From the NCBI GenBank assembly GCA_029945665.1, contig JAQSCZ010000124.1, positions 1-64,000 on the forward strand: a stretch of DNA of 64,000 nt, written 5' to 3'. This DNA comes from a bacterium. Lineage in GTDB: Bacteria > Bacteroidota > Bacteroidia > NS11-12g > UBA955. Shown piece by piece: positions 17,547 through 26,250 of this stretch. Numbering within the stretch: the stretch's first letter is position 1; every line of letters begins with the position of its first letter. Under the pieces are notes generated by a model. The model was not told the origin of the DNA. It worked only from the letters and a program-made list of their open reading frames with translations, and did no database searches. Both the position numbers and the translations under genes were made by a program.

Positions 17547-20003
17547 CTAATTGACAGAGTTTTCACTCTCGAAAACATTAATAATTTGATTATTAGATAT
17601 TTGCATTGACTCTATAACAGCGGCATTGAAATGGTCGTTGGATTGCATGTAAGCTACAGTCTTGAAAGATTGGGCACCCATTCTTCTTTTTTCCAAAGAT
17701 GCAGTAAATCCTAGATTAATGGATTCACAATTAAGGGAATTGGCTCTAACTAAAATTTGATAAAGTGCCTGTCTGTATACGCTAAATTCAAATTTACTTG
17801 TTTTATCAATTCCAATAAACATAGAATTATACACATCGCCTGATTTATAATTAAAGATAACTGCTACTTCTTTTAATTCTTGCTCTTCCTTCAAACAAAT
17901 AGACAATACTTCCCAATTCTGGGATTTTGCAATGTTGTAGAATAACTTTTTAGGCAAATCAAAAGTATTAAGTTTAAAACTGTTGTTTTTGACTTCATTA
18001 TACAGTTTGAACCAATGATCTGCTTGCTCAGTGGTAGGTTTCGAAATCAAATGACATTCAAAGACTGGATTAAACTTTAAAATCTGACTTCTTAAGTGGT
18101 ATCTTGATTTATAGGAAAGAGTGCTAACAAACTCCTCTTCTGTTTTCCAACCTAAATTACTGTGAGTATTACGTTCAGGCATTTGAGTTTTAAAATAACC
18201 ATTGCCGAGCATCATTTTATCCAATTCTGCATTACCATCGTCAAAGTCTCTTAACATTATAGAACTGGCATTGTACTTTTTCATGAGAGAAGAGGCCATC
18301 CAATACATCTCATTAAATGCTTGCTTTTTATGGCTACTTTTTTCATTTACGAAAACATGATTACCCTCCGTCAAAAGAGAACCTGTCATCACCATTTTTG
18401 ATGTTAAGTAATAAGGGTCGCTTGTTTTTCTGATCATTTCTATTTTATGTGATATGGTTTCATGCGAAAGCATATCATCTTTACAGAGTGCGGTGGTGAA
18501 AAAAGTGGCTAAAACAACATTCTTATTTTTATCTCTAATTATCAAATAATCAAATTCCCAATTGTCTTGAGCCAATTTATTGTTTCTAAAAGTGTCTTCT
18601 AAAAATAATAAACCAATGTAGTCAAAGCTACCTTTGCCTTCGAATATTCTATTCCATTCAGTTTTGTCAATTTCAGTAATTGTTTGATATTTCTCTAGAA
18701 TCAAATTAGAAGGCTTAAGAATAGGTTGGAATGTATCCTCATTATTCGTTTCACCTGGAATATCAATTTTAAATGCTTTATAAATTTGATCTCTAGAAAT
18801 ATTTTGTTCTAACAAAACTTCATCAAAATGACGTGCCATTGAAGTTATCATTCCTTCAATTTGTTTGAAAGTATGCAACCGAGTGATCGTAAATCTTACA
18901 CCAGTATTTTTCATCGGAACTGCGGGAAAAGCACCAAGATTTGTGTAATATCCATCATCAAGCATTTTCTTTATCAATTGGTAACCTACCTTAGGCAAAC
19001 AAACCCCTATAAAGAAAACCGGAGAATTTAATTCCTTAATAAGCGGTAAACCCACTTTCTTAATCATTAAATTAGCATATTTGATATTTTCTTGAAGGTC
19101 CTCTTGCATTTTAATGATATCTTTTGATAAGTGAATATCTGCCGCAGCTAATGCAGCACCCAAAGCCGCTGGCTGCATAGGTCCGGAGGTAATCATGGGT
19201 CCACCACACGTTCTAACCAAACTCGCCATCTTTTCATTTGGAAAAATCATAGCACCACCCCCACTAGCAAAAGCTTTATTTAGACTGGTTGTTAAAACCA
19301 TTCTTTCATGCAAATCGTGATTTTGAAGTACAAATCCTCTACCATTTTTTCCAAAACAACTCATTCCATGCGCATCATCAACATAAAAATGAAACTTTGG
19401 AAACTTATCTAACAATTCATAAATAGCATCTATAGGACTACCATCGCCATACATCGAATAAATACCATCAGCCATATACCACACCTTTTCGTATTTTTTG
19501 CTGAGTTGAATAATTCTTTCTTCTAACAAATCCATTCTATTATGTCTTAATAATTCAATATGAATTCCTTTAGGTTTTAATAAAGTGGTTGCGGTTTGAA
19601 TAGAGCTATGCACTTGGTGATCTAAAATAACAGCATCTTTTTCACCTATAATTACTGGTATTGTTGAAATGTGACCCAAAGTTGTTGTAGGAGTTACTAC
19701 ACAATAACCACCAAACAAAGCATTCAATTTTTTTTCCAGTTGCTCATAGTGAATGGATGAAAGATAGGCTCTTGAAGCGGAAAATTGGGTACCATAACCT
19801 TCTAGGGCTTTGATTGCACCCGCTTTTAAACGGGGATCAAATTCTAAGCCTAAATAACTACAAGAACTAAAATTAACAAGTTCCTTATCATTAATTTTCA
19901 GCATGTTGCCTTCTAAGATTTCGTTCGAAACATTTAGATGAAGAATACCGCTGTTCTTACCATCAGTAATCACATCATTGATGGTAGTAATAAAATTGTT
20001 CAT
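17547..20003 (-). CDS. Fusion of PLP-dependent alpha-oxoamine-synthase-like enzyme with GNAT/BioF2-like acyltransferase
   Basis: The protein has 818 residues and two enzymes in one chain. Residues ~1-400 are a fold-type I PLP enzyme of the alpha-oxoamine synthase group (8-amino-7-oxononanoate synthase, 2-amino-3-ketobutyrate CoA ligase, serine palmitoyltransferase). The cofactor residues are visible: ADGIYSMYGDGSP (Asp 179), VDDAHG (Asp 210, His 212) and TTSLNKAFASGGG (Lys 243, the Schiff-base lysine). Such enzymes condense an amino acid with an acyl thioester. Residues ~430-800 form two GNAT-like lobes of the BioF2/FemX type, with YLTSKMVMTG and the later FNYKSGDVYNSMFIGID. The architecture suggests formation of a sphingoid- or capnine-like amino product followed by acylation, but substrate is inference. 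It stands alone upstream of a small gene. Confidence 0.8.
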   Translation of the reverse strand: MNNFITTINDVITDGKNSGILHLNVSNEILEGNMLKINDKELVNFSSCSYLGLEFDPRLKAGAIKALEGYGTQFSASRAYLSSIHYEQLEKKLNALFGGYCVVTPTTTLGHISTIPVIIGEKDAVILDHQVHSSIQTATTLLKPKGIHIELLRHNRMDLLEERIIQLSKKYEKVWYMADGIYSMYGDGSPIDAIYELLDKFPKFHFYVDDAHGMSCFGKNGRGFVLQNHDLHERMVLTTSLNKAFASGGGAMIFPNEKMASLVRTCGGPMITSGPMQPAALGAALAAADIHLSKDIIKMQEDLQENIKYANLMIKKVGLPLIKELNSPVFFIGVCLPKVGYQLIKKMLDDGYYTNLGAFPAVPMKNTGVRFTITRLHTFKQIEGMITSMARHFDEVLLEQNISRDQIYKAFKIDIPGETNNEDTFQPILKPSNLILEKYQTITEIDKTEWNRIFEGKGSFDYIGLLFLEDTFRNNKLAQDNWEFDYLIIRDKNKNVVLATFFTTALCKDDMLSHETISHKIEMIRKTSDPYYLTSKMVMTGSLLTEGNHVFVNEKSSHKKQAFNEMYWMASSLMKKYNASSIMLRDFDDGNAELDKMMLGNGYFKTQMPERNTHSNLGWKTEEEFVSTLSYKSRYHLRSQILKFNPVFECHLISKPTTEQADHWFKLYNEVKNNSFKLNTFDLPKKLFYNIAKSQNWEVLSICLKEEQELKEVAVIFNYKSGDVYNSMFIGIDKTSKFEFSVYRQALYQILVRANSLNCESINLGFTASLEKRRMGAQSFKTVAYMQSNDHFNAAVIESMQISNNQIINVFESENSVN

Positions 20004-20263
20004 AACTTATGGATAATTAATAATTAGTACAAAGATGGGGGTTTATAACCAATAAACAAATAGTTTTCAACATTTTTTAGTACTTTTTTACCAATCATTT
20101 ATGTTTTTTTAACGTAAGAATATGAAAATAAACAAATTAAAGGTCAAAAAAATTTTATGAATTGTAATTGACTGTTTTATATGGCTTTAATTAATTTTTT
20201 ACGTCACTTTTGAAATGTTATTATCTACAAAATATACAAATAGGCAAAAAGCATAATAGCCGC

Positions 20264-20291
20264 AAAAACTAGTATTAAAATACTAGTTTTT
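20264..20291. repeat. 13-bp perfect inverted repeat, terminator-like
   Basis: AAAAACTAGTATT and its complement are separated by two bases and flanked by A and T runs. No recognised gene ends next to it on either strand. On the - strand it lies inside a 24-codon frame (20225-20296) encoding a hydrophobic 23-residue peptide. Confidence 0.6.
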
Positions 20292-20482
20292 AACATACTT
20301 TTTTTGCTAAATAGCTCATTTAATTGTTTTTACAAATTAATATATTAATTGTTTTCATTATTAATACTACCAACAAACCTGTCAAATTCCAAATTGTTAA
20401 TAAAATGTTACTGCATTACAAGCCACATAAAAAGAAATATTTACCCTTATCTGAAAAAAGGCAATAAAAGTCATTTTATTCC

Positions 20483-20490
20483 TACATTTG
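20483..20490 (+). promoter_or_regulatory. -7 promoter element TACATTTG
   Basis: A perfect TAnnTTTG, 23 bases before the ATG at 20514. It supports that start for the STAS-like gene and heads the three-gene signalling operon. Confidence 0.65.
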
Positions 20491-20513
20491 CAATCAATAC
20501 AGCAAATAGTAAA

Positions 20514-20900
20514 ATGACCAAAGCTATGGAAATTTATGAAAATCAACAGATTAAGATGGAAATTATAGATGGCATCTTATTTGCCAACTACAAGGCAGGG
20601 CTGAAAATTACCTTAAGCGATGCCAAAAATATCGTTAGTGAGAGGTTAAATCTTTTAAATGGAAAAGTTTTACCTACACTTGTTATAGATGGAGGTGTTG
20701 TTAGTATGGACAAGGCCGCTCGGGACTATTTTTCCTCTATAGAAGGGACAAGTGGTCTTAAATCTGTTGCAATTGTAGAAAATTCATTTTTTAGCAAAAT
20801 GCTAATTAATTTTTTTATGAGAATTACAAACACCTCGATAAAAGTCAAGGCCTTCAGTAACGCCAATGAAGCATTAGATTGGCTTAAGAAGGATATTTAA
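20514..20900 (+). CDS. STAS/SpoIIAA-like domain protein
   Basis: The ATG at 20514 (or 20526) follows the -7 element, giving about 128 residues. The predicted pattern is alternating strands and helices: MEIIDGILFANYKAG, a helix with LSDAKNIVSERL, the strand PTLVIDGGVV, and a C-terminal AFSNANEALDWLKKD that matches the last helix of SpoIIAA-like/STAS proteins. It has no membrane segment. STAS proteins act as phosphorylation-sensitive protein-binding switches or lipid binders. The gene lies 24 bases before a histidine kinase and a response regulator, so it probably modulates that pathway. The usual phospho-serine motif is not evident. Confidence 0.6.
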   Translation: MTKAMEIYENQQIKMEIIDGILFANYKAGLKITLSDAKNIVSERLNLLNGKVLPTLVIDGGVVSMDKAARDYFSSIEGTSGLKSVAIVENSFFSKMLINFFMRITNTSIKVKAFSNANEALDWLKKDI

Positions 20901-20924
20901 AAACTATCTAAGTTTTAAACTGTA

Positions 20925-22082
20925 TTGAAAGACCTAAATAATTATGAATTCGATGAGCGCTTCATGCAGCTCGAAGATGTATTGCTGGCGTATTCCCATG
21001 GCGATTTTTCCAAAAAACTTCCGATCTCCGATAAATTAGACCCGATTGATACGGTGATGTCAGGAATTAATATGTTAGGTGAGGAGCTTGAAGAAACAAC
21101 GATTAAAAGAGATTTCTTTAACTCAGCGTTTCATTCAATTACCGATAGTCTAGTTGTAATTAATAATTCAGGTATTATTATCGATCTTAATGAAAGTTTT
21201 ATTTGTTTACTTGAATTGCAAAAGGAAGATATAATTGGTAAAAACTTAACGACTTTCTTGAAGTTTAAAAGTTTTGAAAAGACCATTCAATCACTTTACA
21301 AAAATCAAAAAACGATTGACTTTGAATCAGAAATTCAAACGTCATTAGACAAGAAAATCATGGTTGAGTGCCATGTTTCAGTTATTGATAATAACAAATG
21401 CCATTCATTGGTTAAAATCCATGATTTAACATATAAAATCCAACAAGAAGCGTCCCGTATTGCAACAATTATTAAAACACAGGAGGAAGAAAGAAATAGA
21501 GTAGCATCAGACTTACATGATAGTATAGGTCAGCAAATATCAGCTCTTAAATTTTATTTCGACTCTATACAAAAGCAAAAAGATGATAAGCTGAGAACCG
21601 TGTTGTTAAAAAAGACAGAATCATTAATTGACAATGTTGCAGATGAGATTAGGAACATTTGTTTTCAATTAATGCCGAGATCTGTTGAAAAATTTGGGTT
21701 GTCAGATTCAATCAAACAATTGGCTGATATTATTCAGTTTAGCACTGGTATTCATTTTGATTTAAAATTGGTGGAATCGAAAATTAAAATCGATTCAAAT
21801 ATTTCAATGTCTGTATATCGAATTATTCAAGAGTTTGTGAATAATTCAATAAAACATGCAAAATGTAAAAATATTAAGATCAATTTCGAAGTTAAACCTA
21901 AAATTTTAACCTTAACGATGATTGACGACGGGGTAGGATTTGGAGAATCTTCTAGTAAACGAAAAGGGAATGGCCTGGATAACATAAATTTAAGAGTAAA
22001 ATACTTGAACGGAGAAGTCGAATTTATTTCAGAAAAAGATAAGGGTGTTATATTGAATATTAGCATACCTTTGAACAGTTAA
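20925..22082 (+). CDS. Cytoplasmic NarL-type sensor histidine kinase with PAS domain
   Basis: The 385-residue protein has no membrane span, so it senses an internal signal. Residues ~1-60 (with LAYSHGDFSKKLPISDKLDPIDTVM, HAMP-like) precede a PAS domain at ~65-170 (SITDSLVVINNSGIIIDLNESF). The dimerisation/phosphoacceptor domain is HisKA_3, EEERNRVASDLHDSIGQQISAL, with His 198 as phosphosite. The ATPase domain shows IIQEFVNNSIKHAK (N box) and MIDDGVGFG (G1 box). The TTG at 20925 is the only start that fits. It is followed after four bases by its response regulator. The ligand bound by the PAS domain is unknown. Confidence 0.9.
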   Translation: MKDLNNYEFDERFMQLEDVLLAYSHGDFSKKLPISDKLDPIDTVMSGINMLGEELEETTIKRDFFNSAFHSITDSLVVINNSGIIIDLNESFICLLELQKEDIIGKNLTTFLKFKSFEKTIQSLYKNQKTIDFESEIQTSLDKKIMVECHVSVIDNNKCHSLVKIHDLTYKIQQEASRIATIIKTQEEERNRVASDLHDSIGQQISALKFYFDSIQKQKDDKLRTVLLKKTESLIDNVADEIRNICFQLMPRSVEKFGLSDSIKQLADIIQFSTGIHFDLKLVESKIKIDSNISMSVYRIIQEFVNNSIKHAKCKNIKINFEVKPKILTLTMIDDGVGFGESSSKRKGNGLDNINLRVKYLNGEVEFISEKDKGVILNISIPLNS

Positions 22083-22086
22083 CATT

Positions 22087-22803
22087 ATGCAAAAACTAGT
22101 TAAAATATTAATCGTAGATGACCATCCCATGATTAGAGATGGTTTAAAAACCATGCTTGAAATTGGATGTGATGACATGGTTTTCAAGGTATTTGATTGC
22201 GACAATACAGAAGAAGCAGTTGAATTTCTTAAAAATGAAAAAATGAAAGTGGCCTTGGTTGACTATCAATTAATTGATTTAGATGGTGCTTTAGTAACCG
22301 CTGCTCTGATGGAAGTGAATCCTAAAATTAATATTTTAGGTATTTCAAACTACAATGAAATCAACCACATTCATGATATGCTTAAAGCAGGTGCCAGAGG
22401 CTATACCTTAAAAAATATTTCATCAGAAAATTTATTTAATGGTATCAAAATATTATTGAATGGTGGTACCTTCTTTTCTCCCGAAGTTGCGCATCTTCTA
22501 GCTAATCAATACTACAAAAAGCTAACGGAAAAATCAGGTAAAAAGAAAGGTCCTAATTTTATTAGTAATTCAGATCAATTAGATGGTAATGAGCTTTTAG
22601 ATAGATTATCCAAAAGAGAAATTGAAATTCTAACTTGTATTGCCAATGAAATGACCAATGAAGAAATCGCTGTTAAACTAGAATTGAGTAAAAGAACTGT
22701 CGATAACCACCGTCAAAATATGCTTAATAAATTAAAAGTTAAAAATTCTATGGGATTATTGCTCATAGCAATGAAGGCTGGTTTATTAGAGTATAAAAAA
22801 TAG
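22087..22803 (+). CDS. NarL/FixJ-family response regulator
   Basis: The 238-residue regulator has a receiver domain at ~5-120 with Asp 11/Asp 12, phosphoacceptor Asp 59 (VALVDYQ), Ser 87 and Lys 109 (YTLKNIS). A LuxR-type helix-turn-helix at ~175-235 reads LSKREIEILTCIANEMTNEEIA and then LSKRTVDNHRQNMLNKL. The linker between is longer than average and lysine-rich. It is the partner of the kinase four bases upstream and should bind DNA as a phosphorylated dimer. Targets are unknown. A palindrome follows the gene at 22834-22870. Confidence 0.93.
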   Translation: MQKLVKILIVDDHPMIRDGLKTMLEIGCDDMVFKVFDCDNTEEAVEFLKNEKMKVALVDYQLIDLDGALVTAALMEVNPKINILGISNYNEINHIHDMLKAGARGYTLKNISSENLFNGIKILLNGGTFFSPEVAHLLANQYYKKLTEKSGKKKGPNFISNSDQLDGNELLDRLSKREIEILTCIANEMTNEEIAVKLELSKRTVDNHRQNMLNKLKVKNSMGLLLIAMKAGLLEYKK

Positions 22804-22833
22804 ATCTTATACCTTAATATCTGTAATTATTTT

Positions 22834-22870
22834 AAAATAGTTTTATGCCTATTTGTCATAAAACTATTTT
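22834..22870. terminator. 14-bp perfect inverted repeat, likely terminator overlapping the clpP promoter
   Basis: AAAATAGTTTTATG (22834-22847) and its complement (22857-22870) flank a 9-base loop. It ends in T's on the + strand, so it can terminate the response-regulator transcript. The right arm overlaps the -7 element for clpP (22865-22872). Confidence 0.65.
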
Positions 22871-22872
22871 TG
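22865..22872 (+). promoter_or_regulatory. -7 promoter element TATTTTTG
   Basis: A perfect TAnnTTTG followed by C, 28 bases before the clpP ATG at 22901. Confidence 0.6.
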
Positions 22873-22900
22873 CATCAATATTGTTATTAAATTAAATGTC

Positions 22901-23599
22901 ATGAATAAATCAAATGAATTTCAAAAATATGCCACAGGGCATTTAGGCATTAATAGCCTTACTCTCGATCGTTATATTCAAAATGCAACACCACAAGTCA
23001 TAACGAATCTAACCCCAAATATTATAGAAGAAAGACCTCTTAACATAGCCGCTATGGACATTTTTTCAAGATTAATGATGGATAGAATTATTTTTCTTGG
23101 TGTTCCTATTAACGACGAAGTTGCTAACATTGTGATGGGTCAACTGTTATTTTTAGAAAGCACTAACCCAAATAGAGATATCCAAATTTATATCAATAGT
23201 CCTGGAGGTAGTGTATACGCTGGTTTAGGTATCTATGATACAATGCAGTTTATTACTAGTAATGTAGCCACTATTTGCACCGGTATTGCTGCAAGTATGG
23301 CCGCTGTTTTGATGTGTGCTGGTGAAAAAGGAAAAAGAACAGCCCTTAAACACAGCCGTGTAATGATTCACCAACCATTGGGAGGTGTTCAAGGCCAGGC
23401 TACTGAAATTGAAATAACTTACAGAGAAATTTCAAAGTTAAAAACTGAGTTATATGATATCATTGCCCACCACAGCGGACAGCCATTTGAAAAAGTTGAA
23501 AAAGACAGTGATAGAGATTACTGGATGACTTCTGAGGAGGCAAAAGCATACGGAATGGTTGATGAAATCCTTTTGCGTAGCAAAGACAAAGTAAAATAA
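22901..23599 (+). CDS. clpP: ATP-dependent Clp protease proteolytic subunit
   Basis: ClpP forms the barrel-shaped serine protease that degrades proteins fed by ClpX. The catalytic triad is visible: Ser 132 (GIAASMAAVLM), His 157 (RVMIHQPLGG) and Asp 206 (SDRDYWMTSEEA). The oxyanion-loop segment YINSPGGSVYAG and EERPLNIAAMDIFSRLMMDRI are typical. The 232 residues include an N-terminal extension of ~25 residues over E. coli, which may be a propeptide. The stop shares one base with the ATG of clpX, so the two are made together. Confidence 0.97.
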   Translation: MNKSNEFQKYATGHLGINSLTLDRYIQNATPQVITNLTPNIIEERPLNIAAMDIFSRLMMDRIIFLGVPINDEVANIVMGQLLFLESTNPNRDIQIYINSPGGSVYAGLGIYDTMQFITSNVATICTGIAASMAAVLMCAGEKGKRTALKHSRVMIHQPLGGVQGQATEIEITYREISKLKTELYDIIAHHSGQPFEKVEKDSDRDYWMTSEEAKAYGMVDEILLRSKDKVK

Positions 23600-24837
23600 T
23601 GGCAAGTAAAAAATCAGGTTCTTTTTGTTCTTTTTGTGGTAAACCTAAAGAAGAAGCCACCATGCTAATTTCTGGCATTGAGGCTAATATATGTGACGCG
23701 TGCGTTGAGCAGGCTTCCAAGATTGTAGATGTTGAATTAGGTGGAGTGGCCAAAAAAAGAAATTCAAAAGAAAGTGATTTTAAAATTAGCTTACCTAAAC
23801 CACATGAGATAAAAAAGCATTTGGATGAATATGTAATCGGTCAAGATGAAGCCAAAAAAGTATTGGCTGTAGCTGTTTACAATCACTACAAAAGGGTGAT
23901 GCACAATCCCAAAAACGAAGGCATTGAGATTGAAAAATCAAATGTTTTAATGGTTGGAGAAACTGGTACTGGTAAAACACTACTTGTTAGAACCTTAGCC
24001 AAAGCTTTGAAAGTTCCTTTTTGTATTGCAGATGCTACTGTTCTTACTGAAGCAGGCTATGTTGGAGAAGATGTTGAAAGCGTAATTTCAAGGTTGTACC
24101 AAGCCTCAGATTACGATTTAGAAGCAACTCAACGCGGTATTGTTTATATTGATGAGATTGATAAAATTGCCCGTAAAGGCGATAATCCCTCAATTAGTCG
24201 CGATGTAAGTGGCGAAGGTGTTCAACAAGGTCTTCTTAAACTATTGGAAGGTACTGTGGCCAATATTGCGCCTGAAGGTGGAAGAAAGCACCCGGATCAG
24301 AAATTTGTTAAAATTGATACCCGAAATATTCTCTTTATTTGTGGTGGCGCTTTTAATGGTATTGAAAAATTAATTGCTCGCAGACTCAATAATTCATCTG
24401 TTGGCTTCTTAACACAAGGAAAAGAAAGAATTAACGATATTAATTTAATCGAACAAATCGCACCTACTGATTTAAAAAGCTTTGGATTAATTCCGGAAAT
24501 TATAGGAAGAATGCCAATGATTACTTTTTTACAACCTTTAGATAGAGATGCTTTAAAGAATATTCTAATTAAACCTAAAAATGCTTTGTTAAAGCAATAT
24601 ATCAAGTTAATGGAACTTGAAGGCATTGTGCTTGACTTTGATAAAAAGGCCATAGAGCTAATCGTAAGCAAAGCTGTCGAATTTAAATTAGGAGCCCGTG
24701 GTCTTCGAACCATTTGCGAAAAGCTAATGCTAGATGTTATGTTTGATGCACCATCAAAGAATGAGAAAGCAATTACTATAACCGCTGATATGGTAGTCGA
24801 AAAATTAGCCGATTTAGATGCTTCAAAGGCCGCATAA
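23599..24837 (+). CDS. clpX: ATP-dependent Clp protease ATP-binding subunit ClpX
   Basis: ClpX unfolds substrates and passes them to ClpP. The N-terminal zinc-binding domain shows FCSFCGKPKEEA and NICDACVEQA (four Cys). The AAA+ core has a Walker A (GETGTGKTLLVRTLAK; Glu and Thr replace the usual Pro and Ser), Walker B IVYIDEIDKIAR, the pore-loop region AGYVGEDVESV and sensor 2 GARGLRTICEKL. Length 412 residues is normal. It overlaps clpP by one base and is followed by a strong terminator at 24846-24871. Confidence 0.98.
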   Translation: MASKKSGSFCSFCGKPKEEATMLISGIEANICDACVEQASKIVDVELGGVAKKRNSKESDFKISLPKPHEIKKHLDEYVIGQDEAKKVLAVAVYNHYKRVMHNPKNEGIEIEKSNVLMVGETGTGKTLLVRTLAKALKVPFCIADATVLTEAGYVGEDVESVISRLYQASDYDLEATQRGIVYIDEIDKIARKGDNPSISRDVSGEGVQQGLLKLLEGTVANIAPEGGRKHPDQKFVKIDTRNILFICGGAFNGIEKLIARRLNNSSVGFLTQGKERINDINLIEQIAPTDLKSFGLIPEIIGRMPMITFLQPLDRDALKNILIKPKNALLKQYIKLMELEGIVLDFDKKAIELIVSKAVEFKLGARGLRTICEKLMLDVMFDAPSKNEKAITITADMVVEKLADLDASKAA

Positions 24838-24845
24838 ATCTAACT

Positions 24846-24871
24846 TAAGGGCCTGAAAATTCAGGCCCTTA
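24846..24871 (+). terminator. Intrinsic terminator after clpX
   Basis: A 12-bp perfect palindrome, TAAGGGCCTGAA / TTCAGGCCCTTA, with only two bases between arms. It is GC-rich against the background and followed by ATTTATT. It lies 8 bases after the clpX stop. Confidence 0.85.
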
Positions 24872-24897
24872 TTTATTACATTACCCTTCTTTTATCT

Positions 24898-24905
24898 TAC
24901 CTTTG
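24898..24905 (+). promoter_or_regulatory. -7 promoter element TACCTTTG
   Basis: A perfect TAnnTTTG followed by C, 17 bases before the GTG start of the helicase at 24923. Confidence 0.65.
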
Positions 24906-24922
24906 CAGGATAATAATTTCCT

Positions 24923-26248
24923 GTGACTTTCGACCAACTCAATATAAGTAAACCGCTTCTTAATGCCTTAAATGACCTTGGATTTGACCATCCAACACCT
25001 ATTCAAGCGCAAATTTTTCCAGTTATTATGTCTGGAAAAGATGTGGTAGGTATTGCACAAACAGGCACAGGTAAAACATTTGCCTACTTGTTACCATTGC
25101 TTAGACAATTAAAATATTCCGAGCAACAACATCCTCGAATTTTAATTTTAGTGCCTACCAGGGAGCTTGTTTTGCAAGTTGCAGATGAAATTGGTAAACT
25201 TACGGCTTATATGTCAATTAGGGTAACAGGAATATATGGTGGCGTTAATATAAATACCCAAAAAACAGCCGTATTTAAAGGATTAGATATCTTAGTTGCT
25301 ACGCCAGGCAGACTGCTAGATTTAGCGCTGAACGGGGTATTAAGATTTAAAACAATTCAAACCCTTGTTATCGATGAAATGGATGAAATGCTGACACTTG
25401 GATTCCGATCGCAACTTACCCGAATTATGGATTTATTGCCACCAAAAAGGCAAAATCTATTGTTCTCAGCAACGAATTCTCCAGATATAGAAACACTCAT
25501 TGCTACTTTCTTCAACCACCCAGTTAAAATTGAAATAGCTGCTTCAGGAACCCCCCTTTTACAGATTATTCAAAAAGGGTATAAAGTTCCAAATTTTCAT
25601 ACAAAAATCAATTTCCTTACTTACCTTTTAAAGGATAAGACCGCATTTAATAAGGTTTTAGTATTTGTTAGTACTAAGAAAATTGCGGACATGGTATATG
25701 AATTACTTAAACCTAAATTTATTGGTGAAATCGATGTTATGCATGCCAATAAATCACAAAATTACAGATTAAATGCGATTAAGTTTTTTGATGAAGGAGA
25801 ATTTAGAATATTAATTGCAACGGATATTATAGCAAGAGGTTTGGATATTAAAGATATCAGCCATGTCATTAATTTTGACATACCCCAAGAGCCCGAAGAT
25901 TATATGCACCGCATTGGTAGAACAGGGAGAGCTCAAAAAGCTGGGGATTCAATTACTTTTATTATGGATTCTGATCAAGGCTATCAAAAGGCAATTGAAA
26001 AACTGATGGCTACCAATATTCCCATGGAAGTGATGCCAGAAGAAGTTGTTATTTCAAAACTATTATTGGAAGAAGAACTACCACAAAAACCTGAGAAAGA
26101 TTATTTGAAAGATGTCAGAAAAAAAGTGGTAAAAAGTACTGCATTTCAGCAGAAAAGTGCAAAAAATAGTAAGGTTAATCTCGGAGGTTCATATAAGCGT
26201 ACTATCAAGGCAAAATACAAAAAACCTAAGAGTAAAGGGAATAACTAA
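24923..26248 (+). CDS. DEAD-box RNA helicase
   Basis: The 441-residue ATP-dependent RNA helicase has the Q-motif (FDHPTPIQAQIFPVIMSGKD), motif I AQTGTGKT, Ia PTRELVLQV, motif II written DEMD instead of DEAD (VIDEMDEMLTLGF), motif III FSATNS, motif V ATDIIARGLDI and motif VI HRIGRTGRA. The lysine-rich C-terminal tail (~400-441) probably binds RNA. The start is a GTG at 24923 with the -7 element close upstream. It probably acts in ribosome assembly or mRNA turnover; which RhlE/CsdA-like homologue it is cannot be decided here. Met in place of Ala in motif II should not affect catalysis because the Asp-Glu and last Asp are kept. Confidence 0.95.
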   Translation: MTFDQLNISKPLLNALNDLGFDHPTPIQAQIFPVIMSGKDVVGIAQTGTGKTFAYLLPLLRQLKYSEQQHPRILILVPTRELVLQVADEIGKLTAYMSIRVTGIYGGVNINTQKTAVFKGLDILVATPGRLLDLALNGVLRFKTIQTLVIDEMDEMLTLGFRSQLTRIMDLLPPKRQNLLFSATNSPDIETLIATFFNHPVKIEIAASGTPLLQIIQKGYKVPNFHTKINFLTYLLKDKTAFNKVLVFVSTKKIADMVYELLKPKFIGEIDVMHANKSQNYRLNAIKFFDEGEFRILIATDIIARGLDIKDISHVINFDIPQEPEDYMHRIGRTGRAQKAGDSITFIMDSDQGYQKAIEKLMATNIPMEVMPEEVVISKLLLEEELPQKPEKDYLKDVRKKVVKSTAFQQKSAKNSKVNLGGSYKRTIKAKYKKPKSKGNN

Positions 26249-26250
26249 AA

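Larger units (their letters stand above)
20004..20513. other. Divergent intergenic region, 510 bases
   Basis: It separates the fusion enzyme (-) from the STAS-like gene (+). It contains a near-consensus -7 element for the fusion gene (CATCTTTG, 20030-20037, - strand), a 13-bp palindrome at 20264-20291 and the -7 element at 20483-20490. Between these the sequence is very AT-rich. A 183-residue frame running from 20349 would begin in this region, but its first ~55 residues look non-coding. Confidence 0.55.

Noticed and set aside
20349-20513. Upstream extension of the STAS-like gene (extra 55 residues)
   Set aside because: A perfect -7 element at 20483-20490 lies within it, and the extra residues look like translated intergenic DNA.
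24297-24713. 138-codon frame antisense to clpX
   Set aside because: It is a shadow of clpX; the sequence is explained fully by the ClpX motifs.
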